NCBI GenBank assembly: GCA_009746045.1
Contig: RPFO01000072.1
Location: 1,575,716 to 1,639,715, forward strand
Length of the DNA stretch: 64,000 nt
Source of the DNA: Mesostigma viride
Lineage: Eukaryota; Streptophyta; Mesostigmatophyceae; Mesostigmatales; Mesostigmataceae
Reading direction: 5' to 3'
Within the stretch, counting starts at the first letter, position 1. Each line of letters begins with the position of its first letter. Of the stretch, positions 54,601 to 64,000 are shown piece after piece. A model generated the notes under the pieces. It did no database searches, was not told the origin of the DNA, and saw only the letters and a list, made by a program, of their open reading frames with translations. The position numbers and the translations under genes are program-made.

Positions 54601-55688
54601 AGGCTAGCGACTTCAAGCCTGACCCTGCCCAGCTAGGAGACTGACTCCAAGCTGACTGAGGTGCTGAGCAACTGACACCCATACTGCAACATCTGGACTG
54701 AAAAAGATGGGCCCCAGAACTCGTGCAATACTTGTGATGGCATCACGTTTAGCTCAACATGCCCGGGGAGTTCCTCCTCCTCGCGAGCTCACAAGGGAGA
54801 TAGCTATGCCTGTCTGCCTATCCAGGGAGTGCATCACCAGCCAAGAGAGCCATTGTAAAAATGCCAAGGTAACCGTTTAAGAGGTTCCATGTTGTTCCAT
54901 CATCATCGCCCACTCAGAGAGAAAATACCCAGCCAGGCTGGGTCAACTGAGCTCAGGTTACCTGCAACCTGAGGAGTGACAGTGGACAGGTTTATTGCAC
55001 CCTGCACTGTCCATGTTGTACCTGCACAACATGTGAGGACCAGCCACCCCTGCCCTGCACAGAGGGGGCTGAAGTCCGAGTGACAGGTGACAGGACTATG
55101 ACATCCTGGACCTGGCCACGTTGCACCTGCACAACGTGTGAGACCAGCCACCCCTGCCCTGCACATGGGTGACTGAAGTCCTGGTGACAGGTGACAGGAA
55201 TATTTCATCCTGCACCTGTGCTGAGCACGTTGTACTAGACAACATGACAGCACCCATGCCTTTACTGCCACTGAACAGTAAGGCCAGGTGGCCCAGGATA
55301 TCCACAGTGAACTGGGGTCCTGGGTAACCACCTGTCAAGGGAGCTTTGACCCTCCACTTGAATGGGGGCACCTGAGCCACTGAGCTCAAGGCCAATCCAC
55401 CAAGGCATACGCCCTAGTGAAAAAGGTGTGAGATACATCCCATGCCCACCTATGAAGGTGTGCATAACGAAATTCCATGGTGTTGAAAAAATCAAAACAG
55501 ATTTTATTGGGCATAGGGCACGCAGATGTATGAAAAACAGACTCCAACCAACCCCCCTTGCTGGAAGCCACAACCTACCCCTTGGACCTGCCCAAGGGGT
55601 ACTGGGTGACCTAGGCGGCCCTGGTGAACAGGACCCTGCTAGGCGTCCCCCCTATGGGGCAGGGTTGCCTGCTTGCCATAGGGGTTCA
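54601..55688 (-). other. Non-coding 3' region of the copia-type element, with ~106-bp tandem duplication
   Basis: No coding capacity is recognised between RNase H and the polypurine tract. Two tandem ~106-bp copies (GTTGTACCTGCACAACATGT ... GTGACAGGTGACAGG; 55014-55094 and 55120-55199), each with ACCAGCCACCCCTGCCCTGC, form a candidate cis element such as an RNA-packaging or export structure. Confidence 0.6.
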
Positions 55689-57060
55689 TCAAGTGGTACA
55701 ACAGCTGGTATTGTCAGCTGCCTGCTGAGGCACTTTAGTGAGTGCATCAGCAGCGTTGTGTTTGTCCTCCACGTGACGGGTGGACTCCCAGTAGGTGGAC
55801 TCCTGTTTCAGGACCACCCAGTCAAGATCAGTGTGGACAGCATAGGGGTTAGCAAGGAAACTGAGGACTGACTGACTGTCAGTGAGCAAGTGTGCCACCA
55901 CCCCAGCATTGCTGCCTGCTTGCATCTGCAACCAAACCAGCACATGATTCAAGTACCTGGCATGAAGCACTGCTGACACCACTGCCCTGCACTCAGCAGC
56001 ATTGCTGCTGACAGCCTTGCGTCTATGCAACCGGCTGTACCATGAAATGAGAGACAAGGGTGCATCATCATTCTGCACAAAATACAAGCCTGACTCCCTT
56101 GCCTGCAACTTGGTAATCTGCCTGGACTCCATGGAACTATCCATCATAGCTTGGATGTGAATGGTTTTGTGGAGATCCAAGGAGTGCAAGATAAGGGGAG
56201 GGCCTTCCTGGAGAGTTTTGGTGATGGCTTTGTGACCTACTTGCATCAAGACATCATCATCAACTCTGCTAACCACAGCCAGGTGAGGTGCACACGTTGA
56301 GCACAACCACCCCAGCTTGCCTCTAATGGTAGGACAGGCTCCAGGTTTGATTTTTGTTTGCAAAACCTCCAAGCAGCTGTGCATGTAATCATTGGGAGAG
56401 TAGAGTGCACACACCCACTGGTTTTGATGCTGCTGGAGTTGTAACATTGTGCCACAAAATTTTATGGCAGTGGTGCCCAGCTCTACTTGCTTGCCAATCT
56501 CAAAATGCTGTGACACTTGTTGAATAAAATCATCCACAGCACGCCTTGGCCCAGCAATCAGCTGATCATCCCCATGCCACACAAAGGTGAGAATGCCATG
56601 AGGGTGTGGGACCACAAAGAAGCAAGGGTCTATGTCATCATATCTAGCCCCTAGCTTTTCAAACACAGCCTGAGCTGACATCCTGAAAATGCGAGGAGCT
56701 GATTGCAGCCCTTCAACACCTATGTTAGCTTTCAGGTACTGCTGAGGGATGTGTTTTGCCCAAACTCTGGGAGTGGAGACTACATACACCTGACCATGCC
56801 ACACTTGTTGTGCTATCTCAGGTGAGCCTTTCAGGAAAGCCCTTTTAATGTCTGTAGCCTTACATACATAGTCATCCCCATCATTGAGATGACCCACAAA
56901 GACAGACAGCAAGATTTTTAGGGATGTTTGCTGAATGCCTGGCGTGTACAACTCTGCCTCTGTCAGATCAGTGGTGCCCTTGAACTCTGTCACACAAGGT
57001 CTAGCATGAAAATGACTGACCCATCTGCTGCTGGCTTATGTTTACACACAAACTTCAGGC
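55689..57060 (-). CDS. Copia-type reverse transcriptase and RNase H
   Basis: After a second -1 frame change (56990-57060) the frame reads HARPCVTEFKGTTDLTEAEL (K-A-R-L-V equivalent), CKATDIKRAFLKG (first catalytic Asp), NIGVEGLQSAPRIFRMSAQA (the YGLKQAPR region) and FVWHGDDQLIAGP (HGDD where YVDD is usual; both Asp kept). RNase H follows: ISWYSRLHRRKAVSSNAAEC, LLTDSQSVLSF, HTDLDWVVLKQ and VEDKHNAADALTKVP, the typical copia ending. Stop at 55689. The RT-RH order and motifs put the element with Ty1/copia, not Ty3. Confidence 0.85.
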
Positions 57061-57730
57061 GCAAGTGCTTGCACCCTGCAGGCTTTTTGTCAATAGGTGT
57101 GACAGGGGGAGTATGAGAAGGACTAAGAGGATCTGGCACTACCCATTCTTCCCTGGCCTTGTTAAAGGCCTCCACCCATTTTAGGAATCCTATGTGTGTG
57201 CGACAGTCTTGCTCTATCTGTTCATAAGAAAGAGGAGACATTTTAGCCACATCATGCTTGCCCAATCCAAATGAGTTGGGATGAAGTTTTTGGTTGTGAA
57301 CCAAGTCTGCCACACAGGGTTCTTGCCCTGGGGCATACTTGGGTGTAGCAAATTTTACAGAAGCAATGTTGGTGTTAAGAAGTTTTTCAAGAGAAATTTT
57401 GAAATGATTCAGATCAACACCACCCATGTCCTGGATGGATAGTCTATCACTGGAGATGAGGACACCAGGGTAACAGAGAAAAGGATCCCCCAACAAAGCA
57501 TTCCCTTTATAACCTTCCAAGACCTGAAAAGGAGTGGGGATACCGAGTATAGTCAACATGACCTGACCTAATACCTTGAGGGATGACTGCCCTGAGAAAT
57601 CAGCCACATGGTGCCAGGGTGAAGGTTCCAAAGGCAATGGGGCACAGCCAGGGCACTGATAATGCTGACCTGGGCTTGTGTGTCCACTGCAACCATAAAT
57701 GGGCTATTGTCATTCTGCCCAACCTTCCCC
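57040..57730 (-). CDS. Retropepsin-type aspartic protease, downstream of the integrase
   Basis: The active-site block FMVAVDTQAQVSIIS is D-T-Q-A where most retropepsins have D-[ST]-G-A. It sits at the end of the integrase frame. After a -1 frame change at CCCC (57639-57642) come PLPLEPSPWHHVADFSGQSS, LKVLGQVMLTILGIPTPF and GNALLGDPFL, the flap region and the late I/L-L-G-x-x-x-L block of retropepsins. The protease cleaves the Gag-Pol polyprotein. It is followed by a linker and the start of reverse transcriptase (KHLRLKFVCKHKPAADGS). No other protease motif lies between the zinc knuckles and the integrase. Confidence 0.75.
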
Positions 57731-59380
57731 ACCTTAGCTGATCCTGCAGCAGTTTGAGCTTTGGCTCTATGAGCTGCTTGTAAAATGCGAACAGCGTCTG
57801 CTAGGCTGCGTTTGGAAGGTGCAGCTAGTGGCTGAGCTATGTTCACACTTGAAGAGGTGATAGGTTGCTGATCACCTGTTTTGCCAATGTGACCCTCTGC
57901 TGCAGGGGGCCAAGCCTGCAGTGACTGCCTGCAATCATCAAGGGTGACCTGGGTGTCACAGTGGGTGTGGCTCTCACACTCACCAGTGGGTGTTCCAAAC
58001 AACCACTCACTGGGCAACGCTGGGATGCCAGGCAACTGTACAGGGCTGTCGGCCAACAGCTCTTCCTCCTCTGCCACGTCTGACACAGTTGGAAAATACA
58101 ATTTCATCCTGTGAGGTGAACACCTGTGAATTTTTCCCGTGTCATTGTGTTTAACTAACACTGTCCTGCCAGTGGTGTTAAACTTTAGGATGGTGGCTGG
58201 CCCATGCCAGGTACCCACCTTGCCTAGTCCCGACTCCTTGTAGAATAGGACCTGATCCCCTTCTCTGAAGGTGGGACGTGGATGCTTTGCATCCTTGACA
58301 GCTAACCTGCTAGCTGTCTGTGCTCGCTGTGCGTTGTATAGGGCTAGTACCTCAGGTGGATAAATGCCTGCATGCAATCCATCTGGTGTAATGACCACCC
58401 CTTGTGGGGTTTTCATGAGTGGCCTCCTGTTGAGGACTTGGCACAACCTGGTGGACCACAGAGCTCTGTCAGCATATGACCCACTGTCAGCCAGCAGATT
58501 GCCATCTTCTTTGGCTACAAGGGTTTTAATGGACCTGATGGCCCTTTCAATAATGCCTTGCCTCTCATGATCTTCTAGCCCAGCCAGATCAATAGCCTCA
58601 CACCCTGGTTCATTGGCAAGACACGTGAACTGCTGATCCAGTAACAATGCCTCCACAGGGTAGTACCTGGCCTGAGCAATCAAGAGAGCCCTGAGCAACT
58701 GTGTCTTGTCCATTCCAGGTAATGGTTCAATGGTTGTGTACCTTGACCATGCATCTTTAAGTGCCAAGTAAGATTGTCCTTTGATATGAAAGACATCTCC
58801 TACCACCCTGCCCTTGCTCTTAGGTGGGGTAGCTACATGCCACTTAGGGGGTTTGGGTGCATTGAACTGACAATGCTGGCAGTGGGATCTGACCACCTGG
58901 CATGCACGTCTGAGTGCTGCCCCCCCTATTGCTGCTGCCACCACCTCTGCACTCACTTCATGCCCATAAAGGAAATGCAACTGCAAAGCAAGCTCCTGAA
59001 AACTGATCTGAGCATCCTCTGCTGGGGACACTCTGCACACCTTGGGAACCATAGATGTGAAGGTTGGTTTAGAGACATAATCTTCTGAAACCAGCTGTAG
59101 CACCTTTCCAGAACTGCTCACTGCTCTGACAGTGGGGCATGCAGATGAAAGAGGTGAAGCAGGCACACTCAAGCCAGCATGAGAGGGAGACTCACACTTC
59201 TTGCCGTAAGGAGGCCGCTTGCAGTCCTTGGGGTCACCGTGGGGCGGCCCGTGGCACTTGTGGCACAGGACGTCCAAATGCCCCAGCTCGTCCACGTTCT
59301 TGCGGCAGGTGGGCCGCAGGTGGTACTTCATGCCACAGCGGGTGCACCGCTGAGAAGACTTGTCCTCCTTGTCCTGCTTC

Positions 59381-59463
<83 letters not shown>

Positions 59464-60129
59464 GCTGGAGCTGCCCCCCTTGGAGGGAGACTGCCCCTTA
59501 CCCTTGCCCTTGCCCCAGCCCCTGCCCTTGCCCTTGCCCTTGCCCTTGCCCTTGCCCTTAAACATTTGTCCCAGCAGGGACTTGACTTCTGCCATAGTGA
59601 CAGGTCTCTTGCTCCTGTCTTCCCTCTCCCTATCCTCCTCCTCCCTCTCTTCCCCCCTGACCCTCTTTACAGAGGTGCCCATGGCCCCCTGGCTAAGGGG
59701 AGCCAAGGCCAGCTTGATATAATCCAATGCCTCCTTCATGTCCTCCCAGTACTTTGCCATTCCTGTTGCAAGCATAGCGTAGGTGTTTTTGTCAAGTTTG
59801 AGTTTCTCAAGGAAGGAACGCAGCAAGAACTTGTGATCTAGCTGCTGGACATCAGGACGTGCTTTGATGGCTAGCTCATATTTCTTTGTCTCAGCCACAT
59901 AGTCCACTGATGTGACCCTGTATTCCTCTACCCACCTGAATGCCCCATAGATGTCCACAGATGAGGGGGTGGAGAGGAGGTCAGTTAGCTCCTTCATGAA
60001 AGCCTCCCAAACTGCCCTAGCCTGCGTGTCCTGCCACTTGGGATACCTACGCTGGAAGACAAGAATGAGATTCTGAATCTGAGAAGAGGACTGATGGTAA
60101 AATCCCCCTGCATGAGAGATCCAAACCAA
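57568..60129 (-). CDS. Gag zinc-knuckle region and integrase (single frame, ~853 codons)
   Basis: Residues ~1-170 are Gag-like helices (FQRRYPKWQDTQARAVWEAF, ELAIKARPDVQQLDHKFLLR). Then come a basic Lys/Gly tract, ~28 Asn encoded by an AAC repeat, and zinc knuckles CTRCGMKYHLRPTC and CHKCHGPPHGDPKDC. After a ~70-aa linker with no protease motif comes the integrase: H..H plus CQHC, first Asp in RVVGDVFHIKG, second in EALLLDQQF, Glu in the HERQGIIERAIRSIK region, then a C-terminal SH3-like part (FREGDQVLFYKESGLGKVGT; HRCSPHRMKLYFP). The frame ends in the start of the protease (FMVAVDTQAQVSIIS), then stops at 57568 after a frame change at CCCC (57639-57642). Confidence 0.85.
59381..59463 (-). 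repeat. (AAC)n poly-Asn tract inside gag
   Basis: About 28 AAC codons on the minus strand (GTT on the plus strand), between the Lys/Gly tract and the zinc knuckles. The same trinucleotide forms the 380-bp array at 42820-43200. Confidence 0.95.
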
Positions 60130-62103
60130 TTCTTGACATTCAGTTCCTCCCTAGCCAGCTGCAGAGAGAGAAGTGCATGATTCCCCTGCTCCCTAGTATA
60201 CCCCTCAGGCAGCCCCCTGACATTAATCCTATCCACAGGACGGTTTTCATTGTAAGTGGGCAACCTAGAGGGGGATGCAGGGGGAGAGGGAGAAGATGGT
60301 GTTGCTGCTGCAGCATTCACAGGAGAGACCTGCTGAGAGGGAAGTGCTACTTGAGTGAGCTGAGCAGGATGGGCAAACATGGGCTGTGTAGGAGGGTTAG
60401 ACAACATAGGGGTGGGCTGGGTGGGGGTGTGAGTGTGTGTCACTTCCCGCCTCCTGCTGCGGGCCTCCTCCCAATCATGGAAGGTGGGAGAGAGGGACAC
60501 TTCATCGTCAGTAGGGTTAGTAAGATCATGATGCAGCCAGGTAGGCAGCCACCTACCCGCCCCTCTCAGGATGGCGTTGTGTAGGAGCTCCAGCGCACCA
60601 GACGCACCCTGCTGCCCTGCACCCTCCTCCCTGAGAGGAGAGCCTGCAGGGCAGGCAGCAGGTCGTCGCACACCCTGCGTGTGCCTGCTTGGAGGTTGGG
60701 CAGGCCCAGGATGTGCGTGATGATTGCACACACCAGGCTGCCCGCCTCCGCGACGTGCATCTGCTGGCTCCTGTCGGCCAGCCCACGGAAGGAGGCTGTG
60801 GCTGTCTGTATGGCACGCCACACGGCCTCATCACCCAGGGTGATGAAGTCGCGACCTTCCAGGTCGCCCTCCAGCAGTGCTGGTTGCTGCCCAGCTGCGG
60901 TGGGACCCTGAGGCCCCTCCGGCCCTGCCAGGGACTTGTCCTTGTTGCGGCTAGAGGGGGCCTGCCCCCCAGAGCCGCTGGAGGTGCCCGTGACACCCTC
61001 CATGGGGGCTGCATCCCCCGCCAGCGCCGGAGGCGCCGGCGTCGCTGCCGGGGTCCCTGCGACCCCGGGCGCTTGTGTCGCCGCCGGGGTCCCTGCGACC
61101 CCGGTGGCCTCCTCAGCCACCTGGCCCCCCACGCTGGGCGGGGGAGCCTGCGGCTGAGGTTGGACCCTCTGACCTGCCAGAGGGTCCTGGGTGGCTTCAC
61201 CACCCATGGGCGTGTTGGGGGCGTCTGCCGCCCCGCGCTCCGTCGCAGGCGGCATCGCAGCCGCCTCACGCCTATCCGGGCCCCAGCCAACTGGCGTGAC
61301 TTGGGGCCACGGCCCCAACGGAGTCAGCGCGATCTCCTGTCGGGCGACCACGCGCAGCGCCTCTCTCTGGCGCTGCCTGGACGCCCACTGATCAACAGTG
61401 CCGGGGTTGTGCCTCGGCCGATTGGCGAAACAGTACAGCCAAACTGCCACCTGAACCAGTGGGACTGCATCCTAAGACGCCCCTCGATCAGCGTGTGCAC
61501 CCGATGAACCTCTATCGCGTGGATCTGCTCATCTGGAAGCAGCTGAAAACGTTGGTGCATGATCCGGCCGTTCACCGAAATGAACGCCGGGATGTCGTCC
61601 TCCCCAAGGGGGAGAAAATGGGGGGGCGCCCGAACGCGACCGGGGGCGGAACATGTTCCCCATACCGGTCAATGTCCATGGTGGCCATCTGTCGGCCCAC
61701 GGAAAGGTTGCCAGACGTCGCAGGTGTCTGCGACGAAAGCTCGAGCGAAGGCCGAGGCCTCGCAGGCTGCACCTCGCCATCCTCCTCGAGGAATCACTCC
61801 GCTCACGACCCCCGTCACCTGCGACGGGGGAATTCGTGCCCGGGGGACCTGCCCCCCAGGTGCCATGGCGGACGAACCGCCAGTGGCAAACGGCCGACCG
61901 CTCGCCATCCCCCGGGCGCCGGGCCCCACCTGCGGGCCCCGACGCCTGGGTTGGTCAGCGACCACCGTGCGGAAGGTGACGTTGGGCGTCACCCTCGCAT
62001 CGTTGGTGGAGGGCGTGCCCTCCGGCGAAAGGCGGGGTGAGGTGCGCCTGGCAGGCGCCTTCCCCTTGTTGTTGTTGCCGTTGTTGCCGTTGTTGGAAGC
62101 CAT
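60130..62103 (-). pseudogene. Gag N-terminal region, several frame breaks
   Basis: ATG at 62103 (MASNNGNNGNNNKGKAPARR), Pro/Arg/Gly-rich N-terminus, then RYGEHVPPPVAFGRPPIFSP and NGRIMHQRFQLLPDEQIHAI in other frames, FANRPRHNPGTVDQWASRQR, a Pro/Ala-rich linker, an alpha-helical part (ALLEGDLEGRDFITLGDEAV; HVAEAGSLVCAIITHILGLP) and a final NENRPVDRINVRGLPEGYTR. At least four frames are needed. These changes could be decay or assembly indels in GC-rich homopolymers. Confidence 0.55.
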
Positions 62104-62127
62104 ATCTTTTTTTTTCTTGTAAAAAAA

Positions 62128-62147
62128 ATATCGAACTTTTCAGTCCA
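62128..62147 (-). promoter_or_regulatory. Candidate primer-binding site
   Basis: Immediately inside the 5' LTR the minus strand reads TGGACTGAAAAGTTCGA. TGG pairs with a tRNA CCA end, and the match would require a tRNA ending TCGAACTTTTCAGTCCA. The tRNA is not identified. Confidence 0.5.
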
Positions 62148-62604
62148 AGTTGGATGGAGACTAGGGACGACGAACAACTGCGAAAGCTGAGAGCGAATGA
62201 TGATTGTATTACAATAATACAATGAGAGAGCAAAGGAAGCTGAGGGCTCAGAATGGAACGTCTGGGCAAACTCGGGTGCTGCGGCACTCCCCAGTGCTAC
62301 GCCTATATGCCTATGGCGGTGCTCCCTGCAGCACACAACCAGTGGACAACTGTACACTGCAATGCCATGCGACCACGTCACTAGCATCAACTACACTCGG
62401 CCCGTCCAGAACCGGATAACCCGGGTCTGACGGGTCGAGCTAGAGTCTAGGCACAGTCTGGCACTAACCGCACATCGGTCCACATGACACCTCAGTACCG
62501 TACACCCTGCCGTACTGTACTGAGGTGTCCCGCTCAGCCGCGGTAGGCAATACGCGGCGCGCAGGCCGGAAATCCGTGTGTCAGCCTAAGCATCTCATCT
62601 AACT
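62148..62604 (-). repeat. 5' LTR of the copia-type element (457 bp)
   Basis: Same ends and length as the other LTR. The three differences lie in CTGCGAAAGCTGAGAGCG against CTGCTGAAGCTGAAAGCG. The promoter for the minus-strand transcript should lie here; no clear TATA box is assigned. Confidence 0.9.
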
Positions 62605-63952
62605 CCGTATTGTCAGTGATCTTGAAGCTATCCATCCAAAGCACGATTGGGATCACAACGACGGGCAAGCCCAGCCGCGGGCGGGCCTGACACTTGCGGA
62701 GGGGGCCCTTCTGCCAGTCCCTGAAATCACCTATGGGCTGCATCAAAGGGTGGCCATGGGGATCCCTTAGATCATTCCCATCAGCATCTGTTTCCACGAT
62801 GCCCCCGGTCGTGACTCCGTATGTCCGTGACAAGAAGTAGTCGTGTTTCCCAACTGTGCCCTCTTGCTCCATTTCCGCGAAGTCTTCTTCAGAGTGAACC
62901 CTGATATGGCGCTTGTAGGTCCCTGCCTCCACCAATTCCGTCCAGTTGCATGCAAATAGCTCCTTCTCATGAAACCCGGGGCTTCCCCTTTTCAGGTGCG
63001 TGTGTCGCCACTTGTTGGCATACAAGTACTGCACCTCGAAGAGCACCTTGACAGAATCCGAGAGCTTGTCGTCACGCTGGTACAGGACGCCGGTCAGCCT
63101 CACCGGGGCCCCATAAGGCTTGCCTTTGTTCACACCGTCCTCAGTCACCGAGACCTCGAGGAAGTCACCGACCGTGAACGTCTGGCCAGATAGCGCTATC
63201 CCACGAAGGCGGCACAGAGGATGGTCGTGGAAGAAGGTACTCATGTGGAAACCTGTGCGCCGGCCATCCGCAAGCACCTCGGGCCGCACATGCAGGTGGC
63301 GCGTGACATTGTGCTGGCGTAGCAGATGTTGAAGCCGGGTCTTGATGCTGCACGTGTGGGCGACAGAGCCGTTAGGGAGTTCAATTCGCGTGACATGGTG
63401 CGTTGGGAGCTCCTTTTCCACCTTCCTGACCACAGGGAGCGTGAGCCGGTCGGCATCTTCCGATCGGTACTTGGGGTCTTGTCTCATGGCAGTTCTGCAC
63501 AGCACGCCTTCGTCAGTCCGAGAATCGATTCGCTTATGGTATGCAAACTCCAGAAACTCCGAGTGCGACCGAAAGATCCCGTACCCAGTCTCATTTCCCT
63601 GGCCGTCTGTTGGGGCCGAAGGCACTGAGCATGGATCAGGAGCTGCCACCGTCATGCGCCCGTCTATTTTCCCCCCTGGACAATGGCTAAGTCTCCGTTG
63701 CACGGCGGGCTCCTCAACGGAGTCAGCACTATTCCCGCCGTCGCCTCAATCCCCTGATTCAGTTGCATCCACTTCATCTGACCCAGCGTCGCGCGACAGA
63801 GCCCTCCCAGCGTCAACATCATCACCAAGTGCAGCGTTATCCACCAACTCGTCCTCAACGTCCTCATCGCAGTTGTTGATGCCAATGACGGTGTGAGCCA
63901 CGGCGATGTCTTGACGCCTTTTTTTCTTGCTGAAGAGATACCGGTGCGGCAT
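62605..63952 (-). pseudogene. Transposase N-terminal exon (interrupted)
   Basis: ATG at 63952 (MPHRYLFSKKKRRQDIAVAH), acidic stretch (NNCDEDVEDELVDNAALGDD), in-frame TGA at 63746-63748, then a continuous frame. Features: LRQHNVTRHLHVRPEVLADG; a BAH-like segment (GQTFTVGDFLEVSVTEDG ... KVLFEVQYLYANKW); DWQKGPLRKCQARPRLGLPV then VVIPIVLWMDSFKITDN, where the Asp after WM is a candidate first catalytic residue. The frame is cut by the copia-type LTR at CCGTA and resumes at 54112 in phase. A BAH-like domain in such a transposase is unusual. Confidence 0.65.
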
Positions 63953-64000
63953 TTGTAATCGCTTCCTTCGACGGGAATAATTAGGCACCCTGAAAACGTC

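Larger units (their letters stand above)
54118..62604 (-). mobile_element. Copia-type LTR retrotransposon with gag-IN-PR-RT-RH order (8,487 bp)
   Basis: Two 457-bp direct repeats enclose a 7.57 kb internal region coding on the minus strand. The host site CCGTA is duplicated (54113-54117 and 62605-62609). Internal order: primer site, gag with multiple frame breaks, zinc knuckles, integrase, aspartic protease, reverse transcriptase, RNase H, ~1.1 kb non-coding, polypurine tract. The LTRs differ at only 3 of 457 positions, all within 15 bp, so the insertion is recent. In known copia elements the protease precedes the integrase; here it follows. Confidence 0.85.
50976..63952 (-). mobile_element. 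TNP2/Plavaka-like DNA transposon gene, split by a copia-type insertion
   Basis: Minus-strand coding exons: 63952-62605 joined across the insertion to 54112-53694, then 53344-52918, 52714-52309 and 51952-50976. The GT-AG junctions agree in phase (2, 0, 1). CACTA and Plavaka-type transposases share this plan, with an Asp after a Trp/Met strand, a C-x-x-C after a second Asp and a late HxxxH region. Terminal inverted repeats are not visible; the right end probably lies beyond the window. Two lesions: TGA at 63746-63748 and a frame break at a 7-T run (53887-53893). Confidence 0.7.

Overview
This is a eukaryotic nuclear window, repeat-rich and gene-poor, with GT-AG introns. It holds one recognisable conserved gene (an ADA2 transcriptional adaptor), one kinase-like gene, one multi-exon gene of unknown function and many transposons. 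The ADA2 ZZ and SANT domains read most like those of green algae and plants, and the mix of a chromodomain Ty3 element, a copia-type element, restriction-like-endonuclease LINE sequence and TNP2-like transposase fits an algal genome. I lean to a green-lineage alga but cannot name the organism.

Layout. 1-2434: no gene; CACG-rich low complexity near its end. 2435-16865: four direct tandem copies of a ~4.1 kb macrosatellite (the last truncated), each containing a ~1.35 kb C-rich minisatellite of ~30 bp units. 16866-18041: intergenic short repeats and a perfect 13-bp GC hairpin followed by a T run. 18042-23229 (+): five-exon ADA2 gene. 23230-30240: short inverted-repeat elements, a broken LINE reverse transcriptase, two ORF1-only elements bounded by target-site duplications, and several tiny LINE 3' ends. 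30742-36146 (-): truncated Ty3/chromovirus with a 585-bp LTR. 36582-42485 (+): a four-exon gene of unknown function whose first intron carries a 357-bp tandem repeat with two nested insertions and whose last exon carries a Lys/Glu-rich repeat. 42803-44364: GTT/GGT microsatellite interrupted by a 1,036-bp nested palindrome. 44364-46454: LINE tails and a CAGG microsatellite. 46470-46795 (-): a probable first exon. 46958-47916: a 153-bp satellite built from hairpins, then 10-mer and 12-mer repeats. 48046-49452 (+): intronless kinase-like gene with a duplicated 3' fragment. 50976-63952 (-): a multi-exon TNP2/Plavaka-like transposase gene, split by an 8.5 kb copia-type retrotransposon (54118-62604).

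Main points. (1) The copia-type element reads gag - integrase - aspartic protease - reverse transcriptase - RNase H, so the protease lies after the integrase, and its LTRs end AGTT...AACT instead of TG...CA. A 5-bp duplication (CCGTA) proves the insertion, and removing the element restores the transposase frame exactly. (2) ORF1-only retroelements share their 3' terminus (hairpin CTCC-CAAC-GGAG plus an AATT tail) with a reverse-transcriptase LINE, suggesting that they borrow its machinery. (3) The 1,036-bp palindrome is a palindrome of palindromes. (4) Several reading-frame breaks fall on homopolymers, so some apparent pseudogenes may be assembly indels.
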